Assembly (NCBI GenBank): GCA_002371825.1
Contig: DFHF01000037.1
Location: forward strand, 1 to 64,000
Direction of reading: 5' to 3'
From: Ruminococcus flavefaciens
GTDB lineage: Bacteria; Bacillota; Clostridia; Oscillospirales; Ruminococcaceae
Length of the DNA stretch: 64,000 nt
Under the pieces are notes generated by a model, which ran no database searches, was not told the DNA's origin, and was given only the letters and a program-made list of their open reading frames with translations. Below are positions 25,536-34,548 of this stretch, piece after piece. A program made the position numbers and the translations under genes. Numbering within the stretch: position 1 is the first letter of the stretch; each line of letters begins with the position of its first letter.

Positions 25536-27002
25536 ATGACTGATAATAAAGTCCGGCTTCGGTTTCCGGAGCTTATTTTCATATTCCTTACCGCATTTTC
25601 AACAATGCTTATCTGCACTAAATCCTCACCGCTTTACCCTATGAACGACTGGCTTGACGCAAACTGCTATATGACTGTCGGACGTTCAATGCTGAAGGGA
25701 CACCTCCCCTATCGTGACCTCTTCGAGCACAAGGGGCCGCTGATCTACATTCTGCACTCTGCGGCTGCGATCATATCTGAGGATTCCTTTCTCGGTATGT
25801 TTGTTTTCGAGACCGCTGCCTGCTTCTGGTTTCTCACTCTCAGCTTCAGGCTGATATGCCGCCTGTCAGGACACTCAGCATTGTGGACTGTCCCGGTAAT
25901 TGCTGTCACTGTATACAGCTCCGGCGCCTTCTGTCATGGAGACAGCGCCGAGGAGCTCTGTCTGCCGCTGATACTCTCCGCACTTTCAACCGGCCTCACA
26001 ACAAGTATCGAAAAGCGTTCCATGAGTTCAAAAGAAGCCTTTTCATTTGGAATTACAGCCGGATTAGTTCTATGGACAAAATTCAATCTTCTCGGAGCTT
26101 TTGCGGGAGTTTTTATCGTCACTGCCGTTAAACAAATCCGACGCAAGGATATAAAAGAGCTTATAAAAATGTCCGGATACTCCATTGCCGGAGCAGCCGC
26201 AGTCAGTCTGCCGGTCATTCTTTTCTTCGCAGCTAACGGAGCAGCAGAAAGTCTTTTTGAGGTATATTTCTACGACAATCTCTTCGTTTACAGCGACAGC
26301 AGCTCTCCGGTCTGGATCAATATTGCCGACGGATATATCTTCCTCATAACCTTCCTCCCGGCCGGATTTGCCTTCATATATCTCGGCACAGCAGCTGCTT
26401 TATTCCGAAAAAAATGGGAGCTTCTTGCTATGTCCGGTATACCGGCCATCATGTCCTTCCTGCTGATATTTGCAGGTCATCTCAGCTACCAGTACTACCC
26501 TCTTGCGCTGGCTGCATTTGTACCATCTGGTCTCGGCATCTGCCTGAGCATGATAAGTCCCGGAAGGGAAAAAATCCCGGCAGCTGTACCTGCTGCAGCT
26601 GCACTTGTCCTGTGTGCACCGCTCTGCTTCCTGCTTAGCCCTAATACTTACCTCATGAAATATGACCGCAGCGAGATGCCCCAGTACAAATTTGCCGATA
26701 TCATCAATGAGACCGAAGAGCCTTCAATTCTCAACTACGGCTTTCTTGACGGAGGCTTCTACCTTGCCTCTGATAACATCCCCGAATACAGGTATTTCTG
26801 TCAGAACAACACCGGACTTGATGAAATGACAGCTTCTCAGAACAAATATGTCCTTTCCGGAGAACCGGACTATATTGTTACCCGAAGCTACTCCGGCAAA
26901 AAAGAGTCTTTCCCCCTCTATACCTGTATTGCAGAAGCAGATTTCCCATACTACAAGAGACTGCCCACTTATTATCTGTACAAGAGAAATGACCTGATAT
27001 AA
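25536..27002 (+). CDS. GT-C-type membrane glycosyltransferase-like protein
   Basis: The 488-residue protein has about ten to twelve membrane helices. A conserved-looking first loop reads YPMNDWLDANCYMTVG then GHLPYRDLFEHKGPL, in the place where GT-C (PMT/ArnT-like) enzymes keep their catalytic acidic residue. A soluble C-terminal segment of about 90 residues follows. Such enzymes use polyprenyl-phosphate sugars on the outer membrane face. Family assignment rests on topology and this loop, so the donor and acceptor are unknown. It has an AAGGAG site and its own promoter. Confidence 0.65.
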   Translation: MTDNKVRLRFPELIFIFLTAFSTMLICTKSSPLYPMNDWLDANCYMTVGRSMLKGHLPYRDLFEHKGPLIYILHSAAAIISEDSFLGMFVFETAACFWFLTLSFRLICRLSGHSALWTVPVIAVTVYSSGAFCHGDSAEELCLPLILSALSTGLTTSIEKRSMSSKEAFSFGITAGLVLWTKFNLLGAFAGVFIVTAVKQIRRKDIKELIKMSGYSIAGAAAVSLPVILFFAANGAAESLFEVYFYDNLFVYSDSSSPVWINIADGYIFLITFLPAGFAFIYLGTAAALFRKKWELLAMSGIPAIMSFLLIFAGHLSYQYYPLALAAFVPSGLGICLSMISPGREKIPAAVPAAAALVLCAPLCFLLSPNTYLMKYDRSEMPQYKFADIINETEEPSILNYGFLDGGFYLASDNIPEYRYFCQNNTGLDEMTASQNKYVLSGEPDYIVTRSYSGKKESFPLYTCIAEADFPYYKRLPTYYLYKRNDLI

Positions 27003-27010
27003 AAACAAAG

Positions 27011-27039
27011 TTGACAGTCTTTCGCCGATATATTATAAT
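27011..27039 (+). promoter_or_regulatory. Promoter of the GH26-like gene
   Basis: A perfect TTGACA (27011-27016) and TATAAT (27034-27039) are separated by 17 bp. ispD and ispF probably share this transcript. Confidence 0.9.
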
Positions 27040-27079
27040 ATTATTACAGATATAAAACAATCCGTAAAAGGAGTACCAA

Positions 27080-28516
27080 ATGAAGATATATAAGATAAAA
27101 ATGAGCAATGCTTTATGTGCAGCAGACCTTGGTGACGGCAGTGAGCGTGGAGAATATGTTGACCAGGACTATATCCTGAGCAAGCTTGGCCGCCCGCTCA
27201 GAAGTATAAGCCTTATGTACTGCTATTATCCCCTCGATGAACATTGGCCGGCACGAATATCAGAAGCCGTTTCCGGCGAGAATATCTCCTTCCAGTGGGA
27301 TTATCCCTATGACGACTATTTCCCATATACCGGCGGACTTGGCGGCAATAGAAATGGTGAACCCTTCCAGTCCATGAGGGATGTCAGAAGACATGGACAG
27401 GATGTGACTCTCACCATAACCATGGACCCTCACATATCTGATGAACACCTTGCGGCTATAGGCGAGGACCTTAAAACGTTCGGACGTGTCTTTCTCCGCA
27501 TCAACCATGAAGCTACCGGAAACTGGTTCTCATTCAACAAAAGAGCCTCCTATCAGGAAGTCGCAGATTTCTACTGCCGTGCTGCAAGGATAATCAAAGA
27601 ACACGCTCCTAATGTTCTGAATATTATCTGCATCGGAGGAGTAGAGCATCCTGAAACCGGAAAAATGGAGAAGGAAGAAGAGTTCACTCAGGCTGTGCTG
27701 GAGGCTGATATCTGGTCAGTGGACAAGTATATGGCACTTCACTGGGGATGGCCATACGATATTGCTGATGAAGGAGGAAATTCCTTCGGCCGCAGCGCTG
27801 TCAGGGATATATTTGACCTTACAAAACAGAGCTTTGAAAGGTTCAAATACCTCAACGGCGGTATCTCAAAGCCTATGGTCATGTCTGAGTTCAATGCTGA
27901 CGGAGATGTTACCGATCCATATGAACAGGCTGAAATGGTAAAGCTGTTCTGCGATATTTTGGAGGAAGAAAAGGCTGACTGGTTCACCGGATTTACTTTC
28001 TATCAGTTCCGTGACCGTGGACGTCTGGGACTTGAGATCGAAGATCCCAATAACAAAAATGTTGGTATAGAACAGCCTGTCATGCAGACTTACAAAAAAA
28101 TCATCCACAGCAGCCGTTTCCTCCCGTCCATTACTCAGAACGATGAAACTGAGCTTCCGGTAACTCTGCGCTGGGGAAATTCCGAGGACGCTGAAGGTAT
28201 CGGTATTCCAGTTCATTTTGACGGTGCTCCATGCTTCTGTGAGCTGTACTTTGAGGATGACTCAAATCTCATCATTGAGATAAACGGGCGCTGGTTCTAT
28301 AAGGCTCCGGAAACAAAATTCGTTGACCTTATGCCTGCTTTCTTTGAAAAAAATGTCTCCGGAAGCACTGATATGCTTCTGAAGATCTTTGCTCCGCCTG
28401 CCGGAGGTGAGAACGATATCTCCACTGAAGACGGCATTTTCAACTATTATTACACTCTGACAAAACTGCCGGAAATACGCATCCGCACTGCACCTGTACT
28501 GCCAAGTGCGGACTGA
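27080..28516 (+). CDS. GH26-like glycoside hydrolase, intracellular
   Basis: The 478-residue protein lacks a signal peptide. Residues about 1-330 look like a (beta/alpha)8 barrel of clan GH-A. FLRINHEATGNWFSF with E144 resembles the acid/base HExxGxW motif of GH26 mannanases, and MSEFN with E270 fits the nucleophile strand. Residues about 350-470 form a beta-rich domain of unknown type. A role in cleaving imported oligosaccharides (for example manno-oligosaccharides) is inferred only. It is followed 14 bp later by ispD, an unrelated pathway, so shared transcription may be incidental. Confidence 0.68.
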   Translation: MKIYKIKMSNALCAADLGDGSERGEYVDQDYILSKLGRPLRSISLMYCYYPLDEHWPARISEAVSGENISFQWDYPYDDYFPYTGGLGGNRNGEPFQSMRDVRRHGQDVTLTITMDPHISDEHLAAIGEDLKTFGRVFLRINHEATGNWFSFNKRASYQEVADFYCRAARIIKEHAPNVLNIICIGGVEHPETGKMEKEEEFTQAVLEADIWSVDKYMALHWGWPYDIADEGGNSFGRSAVRDIFDLTKQSFERFKYLNGGISKPMVMSEFNADGDVTDPYEQAEMVKLFCDILEEEKADWFTGFTFYQFRDRGRLGLEIEDPNNKNVGIEQPVMQTYKKIIHSSRFLPSITQNDETELPVTLRWGNSEDAEGIGIPVHFDGAPCFCELYFEDDSNLIIEINGRWFYKAPETKFVDLMPAFFEKNVSGSTDMLLKIFAPPAGGENDISTEDGIFNYYYTLTKLPEIRIRTAPVLPSAD

Positions 28517-28530
28517 AAGGAATATGTTTT

Positions 28531-29214
28531 ATGAATACATCTGCGGTTATCGTATGTGCTGGAAATTCCACAAGAATGGGCGGTATCAATAAGATACTGC
28601 TGCCACTGGGAGACAGGCTGGTCATAGGCGTTACTATGCAGGCTTTCCAGAACTGCGAACAGATAAAAGAGATCGTTATAGTCGCCCGTGAATGCGATAT
28701 CCCGGCGATCAAAGCCGAAGCTGAGGCCGCTGGCATCACAAAGCTTACAGCCTGCACTACAGGCGGAGCTACCCGTCAGGAAAGCGTCATAAACGGTGTG
28801 CGCTGTATCGGAAAGGATACCGAGCTGATTGCAATCCATGACGGCGCAAGACCTCTCGTGAAACCGGAACACATCGAAAAAGCTATCAAGGATGCTTCTG
28901 TTTTCGGAGGAGCAACCCTCGGTGTACCGGTAAAGGACACTATCAAAACTGTGGAGGACGGTCTTATCACAGATACCCCGCCGAGAAAGTTCCTCTACAA
29001 TACACAGACACCTCAGGTTTTCAAGCGCAAGCTCTATTTTGAGGGCATCGACTTCGCACTTGAACATAACCTCGACTTCACTGATGACTGTCAGCTGGTC
29101 GAGGCTATAGGCGGAAAAGTCGCAATGACTACCGGCGACTACACAAACATCAAGATAACTACCCCCGAGGATATTTCTATTGCAGAAGTCCTTCTGGGCA
29201 AAAAGGAGATATGA
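28531..29214 (+). CDS. ispD: 2-C-methyl-D-erythritol 4-phosphate cytidylyltransferase
   Basis: IspD joins CTP and methylerythritol phosphate in the MEP isoprenoid pathway. The 227-residue protein carries the nucleotide-binding CAGNSTRMGGINKILLPLG, the basic TRQESVINGV and IHDGARPLV, and DDCQLVEA. The third residue of the usual GxGxRM loop is degenerate (GNSTRMG), which is common in Gram-positive IspD. ispF follows at once. Confidence 0.94.
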   Translation: MNTSAVIVCAGNSTRMGGINKILLPLGDRLVIGVTMQAFQNCEQIKEIVIVARECDIPAIKAEAEAAGITKLTACTTGGATRQESVINGVRCIGKDTELIAIHDGARPLVKPEHIEKAIKDASVFGGATLGVPVKDTIKTVEDGLITDTPPRKFLYNTQTPQVFKRKLYFEGIDFALEHNLDFTDDCQLVEAIGGKVAMTTGDYTNIKITTPEDISIAEVLLGKKEI

Positions 29215-29216
29215 AT

Positions 29217-29711
29217 ATGTTCAGAATTGGTCACGGATATGACGTTCACAAGCTCGCTGAAGGCAGAAAGCTCATCCTCGGCGGAGTTGATATCCCGCAT
29301 ACTACCGGACTTCTCGGTCATTCAGATGCAGATGTACTTGCCCATGCTATTATGGATGCTATGCTGGGAGCACTCGCTCTCGGTGATATCGGTCACCTCT
29401 TCCCCGATAATGACGACAGCTTCAAGGGGGCAGACAGCATGAAGCTCATGGAGGAGGTATGCCGCAGGATAGACGCTGAGGGTTACACTATCGGCAATAT
29501 CGATGCAACTATAATCGCTCAGGCTCCTAAGCTTGCTCCGCATATTATGGCAATGCGTGAAAATATAGCCCGTGTATGCGGTACCGATGTATCTCAGATA
29601 AGCGTTAAAGCCACTACAGAAGAGCATCTGGGCTTCACAGGAGAGAAGCTTGGAATGTCAGCTCATGCTGTTGCACTTCTCATGAAGAAAAAATTTTTTC
29701 TTTTAAATTAA
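29217..29711 (+). CDS. ispF: 2-C-methyl-D-erythritol 2,4-cyclodiphosphate synthase
   Basis: The roughly 164-residue protein forms the cyclic diphosphate of the MEP pathway. It shows the metal ligands in RIGHGYDVHKL, GLLGHSDADVLAHAIMDA, GDIGHLFPDND and the C-terminal KATTEEHLGFTG. The ATG at 29217 lies 8 bp after GGAG and gives the standard MFRIGHGYD start; an ATG at 29211 overlapping the ispD stop is less likely. The step between IspD and IspF (IspE) is encoded elsewhere. Confidence 0.95.
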   Translation: MFRIGHGYDVHKLAEGRKLILGGVDIPHTTGLLGHSDADVLAHAIMDAMLGALALGDIGHLFPDNDDSFKGADSMKLMEEVCRRIDAEGYTIGNIDATIIAQAPKLAPHIMAMRENIARVCGTDVSQISVKATTEEHLGFTGEKLGMSAHAVALLMKKKFFLLN

Positions 29712-29721
29712 TCAATAGGTA

Positions 29722-29750
29722 TTGACAAATCATTTTAACTATGCTATAAT
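29722..29750 (+). promoter_or_regulatory. Promoter of the trp operon
   Basis: Consensus TTGACA (29722-29727) and TATAAT (29745-29750), 17 bp apart, lie immediately before the T-box leader. Confidence 0.92.
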
Positions 29751-29756
29751 CACTAT

Positions 29757-30052
29757 CAAGTTAAACCGTTGACGAGGAGATAAAGGTGATCATGCTTCCA
29801 CAGAGAGCCTGCGGCGCTGAGAGTCAGGCGAAAAACAAGTCATCAAATGGACCTCCGAGGGTGCAGTCAAATGGACAGCCGGTGTTTATACCTGTTTTTC
29901 CAGAGTATTCTGCAACGTAATGATGTGCGTTAAACATCGGGAATATGATAGTATTCCTCAGAGTGCACGGTGATTTGCCGTGAATCAAGGTGGTACCACG
30001 GATAGTATTATTCGTCCTTGACAGATATTTTGTATCTGTCAGGGACTTTTTT
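29757..30052 (+). promoter_or_regulatory. T-box riboswitch leader, tryptophan specifier
   Basis: The leader contains the T-box sequence AAGGTGGTACCACGG at 29987-30001. It also has the stem I distal features CAGAGAG and GAGAGTCAGG flanking a CCTG/CAGG stem. TTGAC near the 5' end pairs with GTCAA at about 29866 to close stem I. Within the specifier side the codon TGG at 29848-29850 is followed by ACC, matching the expected codon-purine pattern. It therefore reads uncharged tRNA-Trp and allows transcription of trpEGDCFBA when tryptophan is scarce. Confidence 0.93.
30014..30052 (+). terminator. T-box regulated terminator
   Basis: GTCCTTGACAGATA pairs with TATCTGTCAGGGAC over 14 bp (one G-T pair) around a TTTTG loop, followed by six T. 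It is the terminator that competes with the T-box antiterminator. Confidence 0.92.
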
Positions 30053-30082
30053 ATTGCCCGACAGATACCGGAGGTGCTTTTT

Positions 30083-31549
30083 ATGAAGTTTTTACCAGAA
30101 TTTGACAAAGTGAAGGAGATCGCTGAAAGCGGAAAATATGACATTCTCCCGGTCAGCTGTGAGATAATGTCTGATATCTGTACTCCTATCGAAGCGATCA
30201 TGACACTGAAAAATGTCTCCACACACTGCTATATGCTGGAATCAGTGGCAGAAAAGGAAAAATGGGGACGCTACACTTTCCTCGGCTTTGACCCAAAAAC
30301 ACAGATCACTGCCGCCGGAAATGACCTTACTATCGGCGACGTAAAAATGACAACAGATGATCCGAGCACTCAGATAAGACAGATTCTTTCACAGTACAAA
30401 AGCCCACGATTCGACTATTTACCCTCATTCACAGGCGGACTTGTGGGATATTTCTCCTACGACTTTCTCGCCTATACAGAGAAAACTCTCCGTATCGATA
30501 CTGAGGACAGCGAAAACTTCAAGGATGTTGACCTCATGCTTTTCGATAAGGTCATTGCCTTTGATAACTTCCGCCAGAAAATAATCCTCATAGCAAATAT
30601 GAAGCTGGATGATCCGGAAACAGGCTACAACAAGGCTAAAATGGAGCTTCAGCAAATGGCTGACCTTCTCAGGAACGGTGAGAGAAAAAAATGTCCTGCC
30701 GGCCGTCTCACCACTGAAGTTACTCCCCTCTTCAATAAAGAGCAGTACTGCGGAATGGTCGAAAAAGCCAAGCACTATATACATGAGGGCGATATCTTTC
30801 AGATAGTCCTCTCCAACCGCCTCAGTGCAGGATTCGAGGGCAGCCTTCTGAACACATACAGAGTTCTCCGCACTATCAATCCTTCGCCCTATATGTTCTA
30901 TTTCTCCGGCACTGACGTGGAGATAGCAGGAGCTTCTCCGGAAACACTGGTAAAGCTGGAAAACGGTGTGCTCCACACTTTCCCACTTGCAGGTACTCGT
31001 CCCAGAGGAAAGACTGAACAGGAGGACAAGGAGCTTGAAGCAGGACTCCTTGCTGATGAAAAGGAACTCGCAGAGCACAATATGCTTGTGGACCTGGGAA
31101 GAAATGACCTGGGCAAGATAAGCAGATTCGGCTCCGTACAGGTGGAAAAGCTCCACAGTATAGAGCGATACTCCCACGTTATGCACATCGGCTCGACTGT
31201 CAGAGGAGAGATCAGAGATGAATTCGACGGCCTTGACGCTGTAAGCGCTGTTCTCCCGGCCGGAACACTCTCCGGCGCTCCAAAGATAAGAGCCTGTCAG
31301 CTTATCGCTGAGCTTGAAAACAATAAGCGTGGAATATACGGCGGCGCTATCGGATATATCGACTTTACAGGCAACCTCGATACCTGCATCGCCATTCGCA
31401 TCGCTTACAAGAAAAACGGCAAGGTCTTTGTAAGAAGCGGTGCCGGTATCGTTGCAGATTCAGTTCCTGAGAACGAACATCAGGAGTGCCTGAATAAGGC
31501 AGCAGCCGTTATAAACGCCCTTAAACTCGCAGAGGAGGATGAATTATGA
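30083..31549 (+). CDS. trpE: Anthranilate synthase component I
   Basis: TrpE converts chorismate and ammonia (from TrpG glutaminase) to anthranilate. The 488-residue protein has the tryptophan feedback region near its N-terminus (LLESVAEKEKWGRYTFLG-like segment) and chorismate-binding motifs: FQIVLSNRL, NPSPYMFY, GASPETLVKLE, PLAGTRPRGKTEQED, HNMLVDLGRND and the C-terminal PAGTLSGAPKIRA. The ATG at 30083 follows GGAGGTG; an upstream in-frame GTG inside the T-box is not used. Confidence 0.97.
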   Translation: MKFLPEFDKVKEIAESGKYDILPVSCEIMSDICTPIEAIMTLKNVSTHCYMLESVAEKEKWGRYTFLGFDPKTQITAAGNDLTIGDVKMTTDDPSTQIRQILSQYKSPRFDYLPSFTGGLVGYFSYDFLAYTEKTLRIDTEDSENFKDVDLMLFDKVIAFDNFRQKIILIANMKLDDPETGYNKAKMELQQMADLLRNGERKKCPAGRLTTEVTPLFNKEQYCGMVEKAKHYIHEGDIFQIVLSNRLSAGFEGSLLNTYRVLRTINPSPYMFYFSGTDVEIAGASPETLVKLENGVLHTFPLAGTRPRGKTEQEDKELEAGLLADEKELAEHNMLVDLGRNDLGKISRFGSVQVEKLHSIERYSHVMHIGSTVRGEIRDEFDGLDAVSAVLPAGTLSGAPKIRACQLIAELENNKRGIYGGAIGYIDFTGNLDTCIAIRIAYKKNGKVFVRSGAGIVADSVPENEHQECLNKAAAVINALKLAEEDEL

Positions 31550-32112
31550 TACTTCTCATTGATAATTACGACAGTTTTTCCTACAACCTCTATCAGCTTA
31601 TAGGTGAAATTGAGCCCGATATAAAGGTCATAAGAAATGATGAGATGACCGTCAAGGAGATCGAAAAACTGGCTCCTGATAAGATAATCCTCTCCCCCGG
31701 ACCCGGCCGTCCGGAGGATGCCGGTATCATCGTTGAAGCAGCAGGCACTGTCTGCAAAAAGATCCCTACTCTCGGAGTTTGTCTTGGTCACCAGGCCATA
31801 TGTGCAGCCTACGGTGCAAAGGTCACCTATGCAAAGAAACTGATGCACGGCAAACAGTCAGTCATTAGCTTTATGGGCGATTCTCCCCTGTTCAGAGGTA
31901 TTGATGAGGGCGCTCCCGTGGCTCGGTATCACTCTCTTGCCGCTGACGCCTCAACTCTTCCGGACTGCCTTGAAGTCACCGCTGTTGCCGATGACGGTGA
32001 GGTAATGGCTGTCCAGCACAAGCAGTATAACATATTCGGAGTACAGTTCCACCCGGAGTCAATAATGACTCCTGACGGAAAGATAATGCTCAAAAATTTT
32101 ATTGAACTATAA
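31546..32112 (+). CDS. trpG: Anthranilate synthase component II (glutamine amidotransferase)
   Basis: This 188-residue class I amidotransferase supplies ammonia to TrpE. The catalytic Cys is in GVCLGHQAI, and the His/Glu pair is in VQFHPESIMT. LSPGPGRPEDAG forms the oxyanion region. It overlaps trpE by 4 bp (ATGA), consistent with coupled translation of the two subunits. It is a separate gene, not fused to trpD. Confidence 0.97.
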   Translation: MILLIDNYDSFSYNLYQLIGEIEPDIKVIRNDEMTVKEIEKLAPDKIILSPGPGRPEDAGIIVEAAGTVCKKIPTLGVCLGHQAICAAYGAKVTYAKKLMHGKQSVISFMGDSPLFRGIDEGAPVARYHSLAADASTLPDCLEVTAVADDGEVMAVQHKQYNIFGVQFHPESIMTPDGKIMLKNFIEL

Positions 32113-32135
32113 AAATATATCAGGAGGTCATCACT

Positions 32136-33155
32136 ATGATTAAAGAAGCAATTGCAAAGATCGTTGACAAGCAGGATCTGACATATGATGAGGCATACGC
32201 AGTTATATCAGAAATTATGGCCGGAGAGACAACTCCCACACAGAACGCTGCCTTCCTCTCCGCACTTTCCACAAAGAGCACAAAGGCTGAGACTATCGAT
32301 GAGATCACAGGCTGTGCAGCTGCTATGCGTGACGCTGCTATAAAGTTTGAGAACGATATGGACCTGCTTGAAATAGTAGGCACAGGCGGAGACAATGCTC
32401 ACAGCTTCAATATCTCCACTACTTCCGCATTCATTATCGCAGCTTCCGGTATCAAGGTTGCAAAGCACGGCAACAGAGCTGCCTCCTCACTCTCAGGAAC
32501 TGCTGACTGTCTGGAAGCTCTCGGCGCAAATATCAGCCTTGACCCTGAGCAGTGCCGCCGTCTTCTTGAAGATTCCGGATTCTGCTTCTTCTTTGCTCAG
32601 AAGTACCACACTTCAATGAAGTACGTTGGTCCTATCAGAAAGGAACTTGGATTCCGCACTGTATTCAATATCCTCGGACCGCTTACAAATCCCTCCTGCC
32701 CGAAACACCATCTTCTCGGAGTCTATGACAATATCCTTCTTGAACCGGTGGCAGAAGTACTTATGAAGCTTGGTTCCAGAAATGGTATGGTGGTATTCGG
32801 CACAGATAAGCTGGACGAGATCTCACTCAGTGCTCCTACAGATATATGCGAATATAAGGACGGCTGGATGAAGAACTACACTATCACCCCTGAGCAGTTC
32901 GGATTTGAACGCTGCACAAAGGATGATCTCCTCGGCGGCACTCCTGAGGAAAACGCTGATATCACCCGAGGCATACTCGCCGGAGATATCAAGGGACATA
33001 AGCGCAATGCTGTTCTTCTCAACGCAGGAGCAGCTATATATATCGGCGGCAAGGCTGATTCTATGGATGATGGCATTAAGCTCGCCGGCGAACTCATCGA
33101 CAGCGGAAAGGCTATTGCTGCTATGGAAGCATTTATCTCCGGCTCAAATTCATGA
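32136..33155 (+). CDS. trpD: Anthranilate phosphoribosyltransferase
   Basis: TrpD transfers phosphoribose from PRPP to anthranilate. The 339-residue protein has the PRPP loop VGTGGDNAHSFNIST, the KHGNRAASSLSGTADCLEALG segment, and PLTNPSCPKHHLLGV with the second substrate site. CAGGAGG precedes the ATG. It lies between trpG and trpC in the standard order. Confidence 0.97.
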   Translation: MIKEAIAKIVDKQDLTYDEAYAVISEIMAGETTPTQNAAFLSALSTKSTKAETIDEITGCAAAMRDAAIKFENDMDLLEIVGTGGDNAHSFNISTTSAFIIAASGIKVAKHGNRAASSLSGTADCLEALGANISLDPEQCRRLLEDSGFCFFFAQKYHTSMKYVGPIRKELGFRTVFNILGPLTNPSCPKHHLLGVYDNILLEPVAEVLMKLGSRNGMVVFGTDKLDEISLSAPTDICEYKDGWMKNYTITPEQFGFERCTKDDLLGGTPEENADITRGILAGDIKGHKRNAVLLNAGAAIYIGGKADSMDDGIKLAGELIDSGKAIAAMEAFISGSNS

Positions 33156-33163
33156 GGTGTGAT

Positions 33164-33949
33164 ATGACTATTCTCGATAAGCTTGCCGAACACGCAAGAG
33201 AACGTGTTGCTGAGGCAAAAATCATACGTCCCTATGAGGACGTGAAGCGTGAAGCCCTTGCTATGCCGAGAGGCAGCTTTGAGTTTGAAAAGGCTCTTTC
33301 AAAGGAAGGTATCTCTTTCATTTGTGAGTGCAAAAAAGCCTCACCTTCAAAGGGCATCATCGCTGAGGACTTTCCTTATCTAAGTATAGCAAAGGACTAC
33401 GAAAAAGCCGGTGCGGACTGCATCTCAGTTCTCACAGAGCCAAAATGGTTCCTGGGCAGCGATGAATACCTCCGTGAGATAGCCTCAGCTGTTTCGATAC
33501 CATGTCTCCGCAAGGATTTCACTGTGGACGATTATATGATCTACGAGGCAAAGCTCCTCGGAGCAAAGGCTGTACTGCTGATATGCTCCATACTTTCTGA
33601 GGAGACTATCCGTGAATATATCGGAATATGTGACGAACTTGGATTGTCTGCTCTGGTAGAAGCCCATGATGCTGCTGAGGCTGAAATGGCAGTAAGAGCC
33701 GGAGCCCGTATTATCGGTGTGAACAACCGAAACCTGAAAGACTTCTCCGTAGATACCGGAAACAGCCGCCGTATCCGTGAGCTGATCCCGGATAACATTA
33801 TATTCGTATCGGAAAGCGGTGTGAAGGACAGCAGCGACATTGCTGCTCTCCGTGAAGCAAGAGCGGATGCAGTACTCATAGGCGAGGCACTTATGAAAGC
33901 TCCTGACAAGTCTGCAAAGCTTGCGGAGCTCAGAGGCGTGAATGACTAA
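33164..33949 (+). CDS. trpC: Indole-3-glycerol phosphate synthase
   Basis: The roughly 261-residue TIM-barrel enzyme closes the indole ring. It has FICECKKASPSKGII with the catalytic lysines, SVLTEPKWFLGS, PCLRKDFTVDDYMIYEA, LVEAHD, GVNNRNLKDFSVD and VSESGV. The ATG at 33164 is behind GAGGTG; an ATG at 33152 would overlap trpD but lacks a ribosome site. Confidence 0.96.
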   Translation: MTILDKLAEHARERVAEAKIIRPYEDVKREALAMPRGSFEFEKALSKEGISFICECKKASPSKGIIAEDFPYLSIAKDYEKAGADCISVLTEPKWFLGSDEYLREIASAVSIPCLRKDFTVDDYMIYEAKLLGAKAVLLICSILSEETIREYIGICDELGLSALVEAHDAAEAEMAVRAGARIIGVNNRNLKDFSVDTGNSRRIRELIPDNIIFVSESGVKDSSDIAALREARADAVLIGEALMKAPDKSAKLAELRGVND

Positions 33950-34547
33950 GATCAAGCTCTGCGGCCTGAGACGTGAGACCGATATAGACTATGTCAATCA
34001 GCTTCTGCCGGATTATATAGGATTTGTGTTTGCTTCATTCAGCAAGCGTTATATCTCTGCTGAGGAAGCACTGAAGCTCAGAAATAAGCTCCGGCCGGAG
34101 ATAACTCCTGTTGGGGTATTCGTGGACGAAGCTCCGGAAACTATTGCCGAATATGTTGACAGAGGCATCATAGATATTATACAGCTCCACGGTCATGAGG
34201 ACAGCGGATACATAAAAAAATTACGGGAGCTCACTTCTGCTCCTATCATACAGGCCTTCCGCATTTCCTCAGCCGAAGATATTGCCGCCGCAGTCAGCTC
34301 CGAAGGTGACTACATCCTCCTTGATTCCGGTTACGGCTCCGGAAAGGCCTTCGATCACACGCTGATAAAAGCAATAGAGCGCCCGTATTTTCTTGCCGGC
34401 GGACTTACAGCAGAAAATGCAGGAGAAATAATTTCCTCACTCCGGCCATTTGCCGTTGATGCCAGTTCAGCACTTGAAAAAAACGGATATAAGGAGTATA
34501 ATAAGATGAAGGCATTCGTTGATGCCGTAAGACGAAAGGATGAATAA
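33942..34547 (+). CDS. trpF: Phosphoribosylanthranilate isomerase
   Basis: TrpF performs the Amadori rearrangement before TrpC. The 201-residue TIM barrel starts with KIKLCGLRRETDIDYVN, holding the catalytic Cys. GFVFASFSKRYIS, VGVFVDE, IIQLHGHED and the C-terminal FLAGGLTAEN and VDASSALEKNGYK follow. It overlaps trpC by 8 bp. Confidence 0.95.
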   Translation: MTKIKLCGLRRETDIDYVNQLLPDYIGFVFASFSKRYISAEEALKLRNKLRPEITPVGVFVDEAPETIAEYVDRGIIDIIQLHGHEDSGYIKKLRELTSAPIIQAFRISSAEDIAAAVSSEGDYILLDSGYGSGKAFDHTLIKAIERPYFLAGGLTAENAGEIISSLRPFAVDASSALEKNGYKEYNKMKAFVDAVRRKDE

Positions 34548-34548
34548 T

